The notes under the pieces are model-generated. The model saw only the letters and a list, made by a program, of their open reading frames with translations, was not told where the DNA came from and made no database searches. Positions 25,432 to 32,851 of a stretch of DNA of 61,080 nucleotides are shown here, piece after piece (positions within the stretch are counted from its first letter, which is position 1; every line of letters begins with the position of its first letter). This DNA is from Acidobacteriaceae bacterium (GTDB lineage: Bacteria > Acidobacteriota > Terriglobia > Terriglobales > Acidobacteriaceae). The position numbers and the translations under genes were made by a program. Location of the stretch: positions 1 to 61,080 of the forward strand of contig JAICYR010000002.1 in assembly GCA_025934135.1 (NCBI GenBank), written 5' to 3'.

Positions 25432-26019
25432 CTAATCTTTGGTTGGGTTTTGCAGTCGAAGCTTGAGGTACTCCCCAACCAAAATGGCGCTGGGATAGAG
25501 GACCTGCTCTTCGGTTTGGGCATGCACAAGAAGCTTTTCCGCAAAAGCCGTGGCCTCGGGTTGGTTCTCTTCCCGGCCCGCCGTTTCCAGGTCCCGCGCG
25601 GCTGCTTCAATTGCCCGGTGCTCGACCAGCATCTCAGGCAACTGCGCCTTCAGATCATCGGAAAGCGCAATGGCCGGGCGCATGTCCTGCGTTACTTTTC
25701 CCTGAGACAGGGGACCCAACAGGCCGAGAGGAGGCAACGCATACTTCTCCTCCTTCTCAAAATGCGGTTGCAACTCCTTCTGGAGCTTCCGCGCCGCTGT
25801 GCCGGTTTTCCCTCCAGCTTGAGTTAACTTGGAAAGCTCCGCGCGCAATTCCTTGTGCTCGGCCTCAACAGCGGAAGGAACTTGCAACCAGTTCTGATTT
25901 TCCGACTTGGTCGAAGGAGCCTGTGATTGGGCCGCCGCACTTAATGCCAGAAAGGTTAGGGCCAGAAGGATGGTTGCGCGCGAAATGGCTGGCAAGGGCC
26001 GCCCGTGGACTGTTTTCAT
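25432..26019 (-). CDS. Secreted hemerythrin-like protein
   Basis: This 195-residue protein has a signal peptide (MKTVHGRPLP, hydrophobic core, cleavage near SAAAQ) and a four-helix hemerythrin-like domain with ligand-type residues in EAEHKELRAEL, PHFEKEEKYALPP, MLVEHRAIEA and HAQTEEQVLYP. A diiron centre in the periplasm for oxygen or nitric oxide sensing or storage is plausible. The ATG at 26019 is chosen because AGGAGC precedes it and it starts the signal peptide; the track start at 26157 runs through a repeat. Confidence 0.8.
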   Translation of the reverse strand: MKTVHGRPLPAISRATILLALTFLALSAAAQSQAPSTKSENQNWLQVPSAVEAEHKELRAELSKLTQAGGKTGTAARKLQKELQPHFEKEEKYALPPLGLLGPLSQGKVTQDMRPAIALSDDLKAQLPEMLVEHRAIEAAARDLETAGREENQPEATAFAEKLLVHAQTEEQVLYPSAILVGEYLKLRLQNPTKD

Positions 26020-26146
26020 TACGATGCTCCTTTCCTTTGAGCACCTCAGTCGGATGCGCCCCGCGGAGACCTCGTTGCAGCACTTTTGCTTGCATGGATA
26101 GGTGGCAGGTGGTCCTGATAACTCCGGTCGGGAACAACCGACGGTC

Positions 26147-26181
26147 GGCCCACACAACCCTGGGTCTTGGATTGTGTGGGG
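26147..26181 (+). repeat. Palindromic repeat, family B variant (copy 2)
   Basis: GGCCCACACAA and ATTGTGTGGGG pair around a short loop. The arms differ from the other B copies on both sides in a compensating way: TCAA/TTGA has become ACAA/TTGT. The element lies between the 3' end of the helicase gene and the hemerythrin gene. Confidence 0.7.
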
Positions 26182-26198
26182 AAAAGCTCTATCCGGTC

Positions 26199-27404
26199 TT
26201 ATGCCGTCTGCGCCACCTGGTTCGCACGCACCCGGAAGTGCTTCGTCGTGATCGCCAGCGTCTTCTCCATCTTGCGCAGCAATGTCCTCTCATCAGGAGC
26301 CGCGAACGTGGAAGCCACTCCCTTGGCCGAGTTGCGCCCCGTGCGCCCGATGCGATGCACAAAGTCCTCGGCCTCGCGAGGCATGTCGTAATTGACAACG
26401 TGGGCCACATGGGCCACATCGATCCCGCGCGCGGCCACATCTGTCGCCACAAGCACCCGATGCCCACCCTGAGCAAAGCTCTTCAGCGCGGCATTGCGCT
26501 GCGACTGCGAGCGGTCGCCATGGATCTGCGTGGCCGTGTGCCCCGAACGCTTCAGCCTGCGCGCCACGCGGTCCGCTCCATGTTTCGTGCGAACAAACAC
26601 CAGAAAGCTTCCCTTGCTCTGCCCCAGCAGGTGCTCGAGCAACTCCTGCTTTTTGTCAGTCGGGACCTCGAATGTCTGTAGCTCCACATTTTCGCAGGGC
26701 TTCAGCACCGACCCAATCTCAATGCGCGCCGGATTCCTCAAATAATCCCGCACTACTTCCTTGATCTGCTCACTCAGCGTTGCCGAGTAGCACATCGTTT
26801 GCCGCTCCTTGGGCAGCGCGGCGGCAATCCGCCGGATCGACGGCTTAAAGCCCATGTCCAGCATGCGGTCCACTTCGTCCAGCACCAGCATCTTCACGCC
26901 GCTCAGGTTCACCAACCTGCGCTCCAGATAATCCTCCAGCCGCCCCGGCGTCGCCACAATAATCCGCGCGCCGTTGCGGATCGCCTGCAACTGCGGCCCT
27001 TCGGCCATGCCGCCAACAACCAGCGCAATGGAATTGTAGTTGCCCGTCAGCTTGCGGTAGTGCTGCTCCACCTGCATCGCCAGCTCGCGCGTAGGCAGCA
27101 GAATCAGCGCCGAGCACCCCTTCGCCTTCGGCATCCGCTCAATCAGCGGAATCAAAAAGCTCAAAGTCTTGCCTGTGCCCGTCTGCGCCGTCGCCAACAC
27201 ATCGCGTCCTTCCAGTGCCGGAGGAATGGCCTGCGCCTGCACTGGCGTCGGAGTAATAAAGTTTGCCGCCGTAAGCTGCTTCTTCAGCCCGGCGGAAATA
27301 GAAAATTCAGAAAATTGGTTCACTTGGTCCTTGCGCCTGCGGTCGCGTTCATCCGCGTATCTCAAGATACGAGCCACCGCTGGCGTAGATAATTCCCTGC
27401 ACAC
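26199..27404 (-). CDS. DEAD-box RNA helicase (RhlE-like)
   Basis: This 401-residue helicase core has the Q motif (FITPTPVQAQAIP), AQTGTGKT, PTRELAMQ, TPGR, the Walker B box, SATL, ATDVAARGID and HRIGRTGR, all in order. The Walker B box reads DEVD instead of DEAD. There is no long basic C-terminal tail. A GTG at 27323 with AAGGA just upstream gives the usual start VNQFSEFSISAGL, so the first 27 residues of the track ORF may not be translated. About 245 bases of untranslated leader precede it, with a TATACT box near 27620 on the minus strand. Confidence 0.92.
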   Translation of the reverse strand: MCRELSTPAVARILRYADERDRRRKDQVNQFSEFSISAGLKKQLTAANFITPTPVQAQAIPPALEGRDVLATAQTGTGKTLSFLIPLIERMPKAKGCSALILLPTRELAMQVEQHYRKLTGNYNSIALVVGGMAEGPQLQAIRNGARIIVATPGRLEDYLERRLVNLSGVKMLVLDEVDRMLDMGFKPSIRRIAAALPKERQTMCYSATLSEQIKEVVRDYLRNPARIEIGSVLKPCENVELQTFEVPTDKKQELLEHLLGQSKGSFLVFVRTKHGADRVARRLKRSGHTATQIHGDRSQSQRNAALKSFAQGGHRVLVATDVAARGIDVAHVAHVVNYDMPREAEDFVHRIGRTGRNSAKGVASTFAAPDERTLLRKMEKTLAITTKHFRVRANQVAQTA

Positions 27405-27651
27405 TTAAGGCGCGGGAAAAGTACATTTCTTACGTAGGGAAGTTTTTGAGTTGCCTCAACTCTGCCGCACGCTGCGTCTTCGGTTGCCATGCAACCTGGC
27501 CGGATGAGTATCAATCGGGCCATTACGCTGAGGGGCTTGGGGGAAAATTCCTGACAGGCGGTCTTGCTGGATGAGGGCTAAGAGCTGCTCACAGTCCAAA
27601 CAACTGAGCGTGGATCAAGTATAGCATCCATCACTCAAAAAAGGGCTTATC

Positions 27652-28980
27652 ATGTTGCCCATGCCCGCGCGCCCCCTCTTTTCCATCCTCTTTTTCGCGG
27701 CCCTCCTGCCCCTTTCTCTTCTCGCTCAAGCTCCCGCGCCGCCCGCCATCATCCTCCACGCCGCGCATCTCCTCAACGTGGAAAAAGCCTCCCTCATCTC
27801 TCCCGGAGAAATCCTCATCAACGGCAACCACATCGCCGCCGTCGGAACCACCGTCCCGCATCCGCCCGGCGCTCGCGTCATCGACCTCGGCCCGCTCACC
27901 CTCATGCCCGGACTCATCGACGCGCATGTCCATCTCTTCCTCCACCCCGCGCCCGATGAAAACCTACAGACCGTGGACGAATCCGTCCCCGAGCGCACCA
28001 TCACCGCCACCCTTCAGGCACGCGCCGACCTCCTTGCCGGATTCACCGCCGAGCGCGACATGGGCACCGAAGGCGCAGGCTCCGCCGACACCGCCGTGCG
28101 CGACGCCATCAACTCCGGTGAGATCCCCGGCCCCCGCCTCCGCATCACCGGCAACGCCATCAGCATCACCGGAGGCCATGAGGACGCCCTCGGCTTCAAC
28201 CCCGCCCTGCACATTCCCGGCAACGCCACCTACGCCGACTCCACCGACCAGCTCATCCACGTCATCCGCACCCAAATCAAGCAAGGCGCGGACATGATCA
28301 AGATCTACCAGACCGGCCACGACCGCATGGTCAACGGAATGTTAGTCGCGCCCTACCAATACACTGAGGCCCAGCTCGCAGCCGCCGTCGCCGAAGCCCA
28401 CCGCCTCCGCACCGAGGTCGGAGTCCACTGCACCACCGAGCCCGCCGCGCTCTACGCCGCGCAGGCCGGAGTCGCCTCCATCGACCACGCCCTCTACCTC
28501 AGCGCCGAAACTGAAGCTCTGATGAAGCAGAAGCAGATCTTCGCCGTCCCCACCCTCACCATCTTCGAGTACTTTGCCGCCCACGCGCCCAACGCCGCCG
28601 CAGCCGCCCGCGAGCAAGCCTTCTTCGACTTCCACACCGCGCAGTTCCGCAAGCAGGTCGCCGCCGGAGTCCCCATGGCTGTCGGCTCCGACGTTGGCCC
28701 CTTCCCACATGGCACCCAGGCCCGCGAATTCGTCCTCATGAACAAATACGGAATGCCCGCCGCCGATGTCCTCCGCGCCGACCTCATCAACGGAGCGCGC
28801 CTTCTCATGTGGCCCGACCAGATCGGCCAGCTCAAGCCCGGCTTCTACGCCGATATCATCGCCATCGACGGAGACCCGCTCGCCGACATCTCCGCCGTCA
28901 CCCGCGTCAAATTCGTGATGAAGAACGGCGTCATCTACAAATCCCAAGACAAAATCCAACCTGAAGGAGCGCAGCCGTGA
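27652..28980 (+). CDS. Secreted amidohydrolase
   Basis: This 442-residue metal-dependent hydrolase of the imidazolonepropionase/prolidase-like branch is exported by a signal peptide ending LLAQ. The first metal site is GLIDAHVHLF (about residue 90). The bridging carbamylated Lys is probably in DMIKIYQTG, the next His lies in GVHCTTEP and SIDHALYL, and the last Asp is in VGSDVGPF. Substrates in this branch include dipeptides and N-acyl amino acids. Its last codon overlaps the start of the asparaginase-like gene, so the two form a coupled periplasmic pair. Confidence 0.87.
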   Translation: MLPMPARPLFSILFFAALLPLSLLAQAPAPPAIILHAAHLLNVEKASLISPGEILINGNHIAAVGTTVPHPPGARVIDLGPLTLMPGLIDAHVHLFLHPAPDENLQTVDESVPERTITATLQARADLLAGFTAERDMGTEGAGSADTAVRDAINSGEIPGPRLRITGNAISITGGHEDALGFNPALHIPGNATYADSTDQLIHVIRTQIKQGADMIKIYQTGHDRMVNGMLVAPYQYTEAQLAAAVAEAHRLRTEVGVHCTTEPAALYAAQAGVASIDHALYLSAETEALMKQKQIFAVPTLTIFEYFAAHAPNAAAAAREQAFFDFHTAQFRKQVAAGVPMAVGSDVGPFPHGTQAREFVLMNKYGMPAADVLRADLINGARLLMWPDQIGQLKPGFYADIIAIDGDPLADISAVTRVKFVMKNGVIYKSQDKIQPEGAQP

Positions 28981-30083
28981 AACGACTGGCCGTCCTGCTG
29001 GCCTGCATTCTCGTCCCGGTACTCACCATGCCCGCACAGAGCAAAGCCCAAACCCACAAGCCGCGCGCGTCCAGGCCCCACAAATGGGCCGTCGTCCTCC
29101 ACGGCGGAGCAGGCGTCATCGAGCGCTCCTCCATGTCTCCGCAAATTGAGAAGCAGTACCGCGACGGCCTTCGCCAGGCCATCACCGCCGCCGGGGCCGT
29201 CCTCGATAAAGGAGGCTCCTCCCTCGACGCCGTTCAGGCCGCCATCGAAATCCTCGAAGACAATCCCCTCTTCAACGCCGGCCGCGGAGCCGTCTTCGCC
29301 GCCAACGGAACCAACCAGATGGACGCCTCCATTATGGACGGAGCCACCATGAAGGCCGGGGCCGTCGCCGATGTCCAGCACACGCGCCACCCCATCGCCC
29401 TCGCCCGCGCCGTTATGGAGAAGACCCCCTTCGTCCTGCTCTCCGGCACCGGGGCCGACGCCTTCTCCGTCCACGCCGGACTCCAGCAGGAGCCGCGCAG
29501 CTACTTCTTCACCGAGTCGCGCTGGCAGGCCCTCATCAAAGAACTGAAGAAGGAAAACCTCCCCGTCCCGCCGCGTCCGCAGGGAGTCCCGCCCCCGCCC
29601 ACATCAGGCCGCGCCCGCGCCCAATTCGGCAACGGCTACATCGAGCTTCCCGACAACCATAATTACGGAACCGTGGGCGTGGTCGCCCTCGACCAGCACG
29701 GCAACGTCGCCGCCGGAACCTCCACCGGAGGACTCACCGCCAAGCGCTGGGACCGCATCGGAGACTCCCCCCTCATCGGAGCCGGAACCTACGCCTCCAA
29801 CCAATCCTGCGCCGTCTCCGGAACCGGCATCGGAGAATACTTCATCCGCTACACCGTCGCCCGCACCATCTGCGCCCTGGTGCAATACAAACACATGCGC
29901 CTGCAAGCCGCGGCGGATCAAGTTATCCAGAAACAACTCGCCCCCATCCACGGCGACGGCGGAGTCATCGCCATCACCCCCGACGGCCAACTCGCCTGGA
30001 GCTTCAACACCCCCGGCATGTTCCGCGCGAAGTTAAAACAAGGTGGCAAGGTGCAGATTGGGATTTATAAGAATGAGCCGTGA
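28977..30083 (+). CDS. Isoaspartyl peptidase / L-asparaginase, secreted
   Basis: This 368-residue Ntn hydrolase is made as a precursor that cuts itself before a Thr. The catalytic Thr is in NYGTVGVV, about residue 232, preceded by a low-complexity linker (PVPPRPQGVPPPPT). Other motifs are HGGAGVI, NAGRGAVF, GNVAAGTSTGG and SGTGIGEYF. It has a signal peptide (to about residue 24, SKAQ). It starts with a GTG overlapping the stop of the amidohydrolase (GTGA). Together the pair could process unusual or damaged peptides outside the cytoplasm. Confidence 0.92.
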   Translation: MKRLAVLLACILVPVLTMPAQSKAQTHKPRASRPHKWAVVLHGGAGVIERSSMSPQIEKQYRDGLRQAITAAGAVLDKGGSSLDAVQAAIEILEDNPLFNAGRGAVFAANGTNQMDASIMDGATMKAGAVADVQHTRHPIALARAVMEKTPFVLLSGTGADAFSVHAGLQQEPRSYFFTESRWQALIKELKKENLPVPPRPQGVPPPPTSGRARAQFGNGYIELPDNHNYGTVGVVALDQHGNVAAGTSTGGLTAKRWDRIGDSPLIGAGTYASNQSCAVSGTGIGEYFIRYTVARTICALVQYKHMRLQAAADQVIQKQLAPIHGDGGVIAITPDGQLAWSFNTPGMFRAKLKQGGKVQIGIYKNEP

Positions 30084-30217
30084 GGAGAAGCCCGTTTCGG
30101 GGGACCTATGCTCGTGCTCGAACCAGAAGCCTCTCTAGATGAGTGATTTGCCTGAATGGGCCAATCTAAAACCTCTGCGGTCGCTCTTGGAGGGCATTCA
30201 AATCGAACTTCGATCCT

Positions 30218-30925
30218 TCAAAGACCACAAATCGCCCTCGCGTGTTCCAAGTCCGTGGAAAGCTGCAGATTAACTGCGTTGAAGTCTGCCTCCAGAGTCG
30301 CCGGCATCTGACCTGGCGTACCGTAATCGTCCTTATTGGAAGTGACCAGCACCAACGGGCAAGCAAAACCATAAGCAGAGAGTTGCACCGCTACTTCAAG
30401 GCAATGCTCTAAGATCACGCAGTCGGCGACCGAGCCTCCGCGCTCAGCTGGAGCACGCCTGGCCATGATTCTCTGCATCGCCTTTTGAAAGCACAGGTCA
30501 TCTTGCTCGATTGAGGCTGATGTGTTCATAAGAGATAGAGCGAGCTGTTCTAGGCTTGCGCCGATATTGAATCCAGCCAAAGAAACATGACTGGGTCTGG
30601 ATGCGGGCGGAAGATTTTCGAGTACGTCATGAATCCGGCCAATCGCAGCATCGGTCTTGATAATGTGCCGACTGACTTCATTGCGAACCGTTGGAACATT
30701 ACGGTTCCATTCGTCGCGGACTTGTTGAATCTGGATTGGCCACACCCTGCGCGGAGTAGCCGCCGCCAGTGCGGCGATCGTTCGCGCCGCCGTAACGTTC
30801 TCGACTCGCATCCTCATTGTCGTGCGTAGCACGTCAAGAAGTGAGCAGGTGTCGAGAAATATGACAGGTGCCGGGTCCTGATTAATGGCCTGTACTGCCT
30901 GCGGTATGAGCATTGAACCAATCAC
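30218..30925 (-). CDS. PIN-like (DUF4935-type) domain protein
   Basis: This 235-residue protein carries PIN nuclease acidic positions: FLDTCSLLDVLR at about residues 23-34, ERGGSVADCVILEH near 165, and VTSNKDDYG near 195. The arrangement resembles the DUF4935 PIN-like group, putative RNases found in defence and toxin loci. The start overlaps the stop of the upstream gene by four bases. The GC content is visibly lower than in neighbouring genes, suggesting acquisition. Its target is unknown. Confidence 0.7.
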   Translation of the reverse strand: MIGSMLIPQAVQAINQDPAPVIFLDTCSLLDVLRTTMRMRVENVTAARTIAALAAATPRRVWPIQIQQVRDEWNRNVPTVRNEVSRHIIKTDAAIGRIHDVLENLPPASRPSHVSLAGFNIGASLEQLALSLMNTSASIEQDDLCFQKAMQRIMARRAPAERGGSVADCVILEHCLEVAVQLSAYGFACPLVLVTSNKDDYGTPGQMPATLEADFNAVNLQLSTDLEHARAICGL

Positions 30926-31560
30926 TGGTGGGAGTCGTAGCGATCAAGGAGCCCTCGAGCAAATTCATACTCAAGGCGGAGATCCGAAGTTATTTCATCG
31001 GACCAGCCATAAGATTCTGTCAGAAGGCGGCCGAGCATCGTTGTGTCTAGAACAGCACGATCCTTATGCGATGAGATGAGAAAGTCGTACCAACGCTCGC
31101 GATCCCTTGGATGAGCTGATCCGGTAGACTTATTCGCGGATAGCGAAAAGGATTCAAGAAGCTGTATTGTTCGATTTGAGAGTCCGAAGTGGCTCGCGTC
31201 AACATCGGCATCGGTAAGGAAACTCCGAAACCCCAATTCGGTTGCAGCCTGCTTTGTGGCGTGCTCGTAAAAATCGGCGACAATTCGGTTGTAAGCGTCA
31301 ATCCCCAAACGTGATGAATCGGTTGGGATGACGTTTGCAACCCATGCTGCCGAGCGCTCGGAATGATACGAGATCCACACCTCAGCGTTCGGTAACCCGT
31401 CGCGGGATGAGCAGGCGAAACAGAGATAGGATTCCCTGAGTTTTTTCTCTGCGCTTCGGTTTCTTTTCCACCCGGTGGGGAGGTGCGCTTCAATCGCCGC
31501 AGCAAGTTTGCTCAGTTGCTCGAGTTCGCACTCGACGAAGAGTTCGCGATGTATTTTCAT
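30922..31560 (-). CDS. Unrecognised partner of the PIN-like protein
   Basis: This is a 212-residue soluble protein without an assigned domain. Notable features are a compact N-terminal half with CFACSSRDG, a central NRIVADFYEHATKQAA helix, and a motif SANKSTGSAHPRDRERWYDFL that looks strongly constrained. The C-terminal EYEFARGLLDRYD is acidic and helical. A TATAAT box lies 43 bases before the ATG and GGAG eight bases before it. Translational coupling with the PIN gene suggests an antitoxin, immunity or cofactor role. This is inference only. Confidence 0.65.
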   Translation of the reverse strand: MKIHRELFVECELEQLSKLAAAIEAHLPTGWKRNRSAEKKLRESYLCFACSSRDGLPNAEVWISYHSERSAAWVANVIPTDSSRLGIDAYNRIVADFYEHATKQAATELGFRSFLTDADVDASHFGLSNRTIQLLESFSLSANKSTGSAHPRDRERWYDFLISSHKDRAVLDTTMLGRLLTESYGWSDEITSDLRLEYEFARGLLDRYDSHQ

Positions 31561-31602
31561 TCACAACTCCGTGATGGATCACTTGGTCTCGTGGTAATGG
31601 GA

Positions 31603-31608
31603 ATTATA
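31603..31608 (-). promoter_or_regulatory. Probable -10 box of the PIN-pair operon
   Basis: TATAAT on the minus strand, 43 bases before the ATG at 31560. The matching -35 region is weak (AAGTGC at a 17-base distance), so activation or an alternative sigma factor is possible. Confidence 0.4.
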
Positions 31609-31727
31609 GCGGTCTCCCGGTCCCAGCACTTTCCAAATCACAGATGAGCGTGCCGCCGGTCCCTCGCGATTGAAGCCCCGGGATGACATGGGCACCAGCA
31701 GGCCGGACTCGGATGCGACAGTTACTG

Positions 31728-31768
31728 GGGGTGCCCCATCCTTTCGCGCTCTTAGCGAAAGGGTGGGC
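31728..31768 (+). repeat. Palindromic repeat, family A (copy 5)
   Basis: GGGTGCCCCATCCTTTCGC pairs with GCGAAAGGGTGGG around a short loop. It lies about 10 bases before cassette E copy 1, in the gene-free stretch 31561-31896. Confidence 0.85.
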
Positions 31769-31778
31769 AAGGAAGCTT

Positions 31779-31897
31779 CGTATCATGGCATGGCTTCAGC
31801 CCATGCTGAAAAAATCAGCTCCGAAGGAGCGCACCTTGCTGCCGCAGGCCCGAGCGGAGTCGCAGACGAAGCGAGCCGCCCCCACGCCGCCAGCGGC
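31779..31897 (-). repeat. Repeat cassette E (copy 1), 3' of the antitoxin gene
   Basis: The 90 bases from 31808 match 32756-32847 with two substitutions and one indel, and a more diverged part extends to 31779. On the minus strand the cassette starts at the stop codon of the HTH gene and ends with GCTCC-TTCG-GAGC, then TGATTTTTTC, an intrinsic terminator with a UUCG loop. Confidence 0.8.
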
Positions 31898-32217
31898 TAC
31901 GCCACGATTTCCAGCCCCTTTTTCTCCACCAGAGACAAGAGCTTAAGCGAAGGCCCCTGTGGATGCTTCTCTCCCCGCTCCCATTTGCTCACCAGGCTCG
32001 GAGTCACGTTGAGGTACGCCGCAAAAACCGCCTGACTTGCCTTCTCCCTCGTACGCAGCGCACGAATCTTCCTGGGAGTCATCTTCTGGATAGGCGTGAG
32101 GCAAAGCGCGTCGAATTTCCGCATCGTCCTCTTGTCAATCCCACCCGCGCGGTGCAGATCGGAAGCCGTCTCATGAACAGCCGCGAGCGCCGCACTGCCA
32201 AACTTATTTCCACTCAT
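31897..32217 (-). CDS. NadS/HigA-like HTH antitoxin
   Basis: This 106-residue protein has a long N-terminal arm and an XRE helix-turn-helix at about residues 50-95 (LRTREKASQAVFAAYLNVTPSLVSKWERGEKHPQGPSLKLL). This form pairs with RelE-type toxins of the PF06296 kind. Its start overlaps the toxin stop by four bases. The stop codon lies at the edge of cassette E. Confidence 0.88.
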   Translation of the reverse strand: MSGNKFGSAALAAVHETASDLHRAGGIDKRTMRKFDALCLTPIQKMTPRKIRALRTREKASQAVFAAYLNVTPSLVSKWERGEKHPQGPSLKLLSLVEKKGLEIVA

Positions 32218-32615
32218 CTCCCGACCTCCTCCTGAACTCTGAAGAAAACTCCATCGTCGACAAACCTTGCCATCTCGGCCTCCGTGTGGCCAAGAACGAT
32301 GGCCGCCAACTCCCGGAACGCCACCAGGTCATTTGCCTTAATGTTCGCCAGGTCTTTCTTCTCGAATCCATAAACATAAACCGCCCGCTTGTTCCTCTTA
32401 AACAGAATGATCGAGCGCGAACCTCCCGACTTTCCCTGCCCGGCACGCGCAATGCGCTGCTTGATCACATCTCCACCCAAGTCCGCGTCGATTGATCCAT
32501 CGTTGGCAGGTTGAGCGGCCTTCCACAAGTCCGCATCCGTGATGCGGGCCTTTCTGGCAAAACGAGCAAACGCCTTGTTCTTGTAAACGAGGACTTCATC
32601 GGGACTTTCGCTCAC
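32214..32615 (-). CDS. RelE-family toxin (PF06296-like)
   Basis: This 133-residue protein contains KNKAFARFARKARITDADL, then GGDVIKQRIARAGQGKSGGSRSIIL and VYVYGFEKKDLANI, the pattern of the RelE/DUF1044 toxin group that occurs with NadS-type antitoxins. It starts with GTG at 32615 and an extended -10 box ends only seven bases upstream, so the mRNA is probably leaderless or nearly so. Antitoxin expression is then coupled through the overlap. Confidence 0.88.
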   Translation of the reverse strand: MSESPDEVLVYKNKAFARFARKARITDADLWKAAQPANDGSIDADLGGDVIKQRIARAGQGKSGGSRSIILFKRNKRAVYVYGFEKKDLANIKANDLVAFRELAAIVLGHTEAEMARFVDDGVFFRVQEEVGR

Positions 32616-32622
32616 TCAAGAA

Positions 32623-32631
32623 AGTATAGCA
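32623..32631 (-). promoter_or_regulatory. Extended -10 promoter of the RelE-type toxin operon
   Basis: TGCTATACT on the minus strand, seven bases upstream of the GTG start. No -35 box is evident, which is tolerated with an extended -10. The position implies initiation at or within a few bases of the start codon. Confidence 0.45.
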
Positions 32632-32654
32632 CCAAGTACCATAGAGACGGGTGC

Positions 32655-32684
32655 GGGTGCCCCATGTCTCGCAGAGACATGGGA
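32655..32684 (+). repeat. Palindromic repeat, family A short form (copy 6)
   Basis: It is identical to copy 4 at 23237 over 30 bases, with a perfect 10-bp hairpin CCCATGTCTC-GCA-GAGACATGGG. It lies just upstream of the toxin promoter. Confidence 0.85.
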
Positions 32685-32730
32685 TCCGTCCCTAAGCTCG
32701 TGGTGAACCTCTAACCGAGAAACTCAGAAC

Positions 32731-32847
32731 GTATCGGCATGCCTCCCGCCATTCCGAAAAAATCCGCTCCGAAGGAGCGTACCTTGCTGCCGCAGGCCCG
32801 AGCGGAGTCGCAGACGAAGCGAGCCGCCCCCTCACGCCGCCAGCGGC
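32731..32847 (-). repeat. Repeat cassette E (copy 2), 3' of the secreted-protein gene
   Basis: It nearly matches copy 1. On the minus strand it begins a few bases after the stop codon at 32852 and ends in the same UUCG hairpin GCTCC-TTCG-GAGC followed by GGATTTTTTC. It probably serves as that gene's terminator. Confidence 0.8.
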
Positions 32848-32851
32848 CTCA

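Noticed and set aside
28342-28959. 205-codon minus-strand ORF opposite the amidohydrolase gene
   Set aside because: It is a G/V/D-rich antisense shadow within a well-supported gene.
31579-31770. 63-codon minus-strand ORF before the PIN pair
   Set aside because: Its first third is translated repeat A and it covers the likely promoter of the PIN operon. There is no ribosome site.
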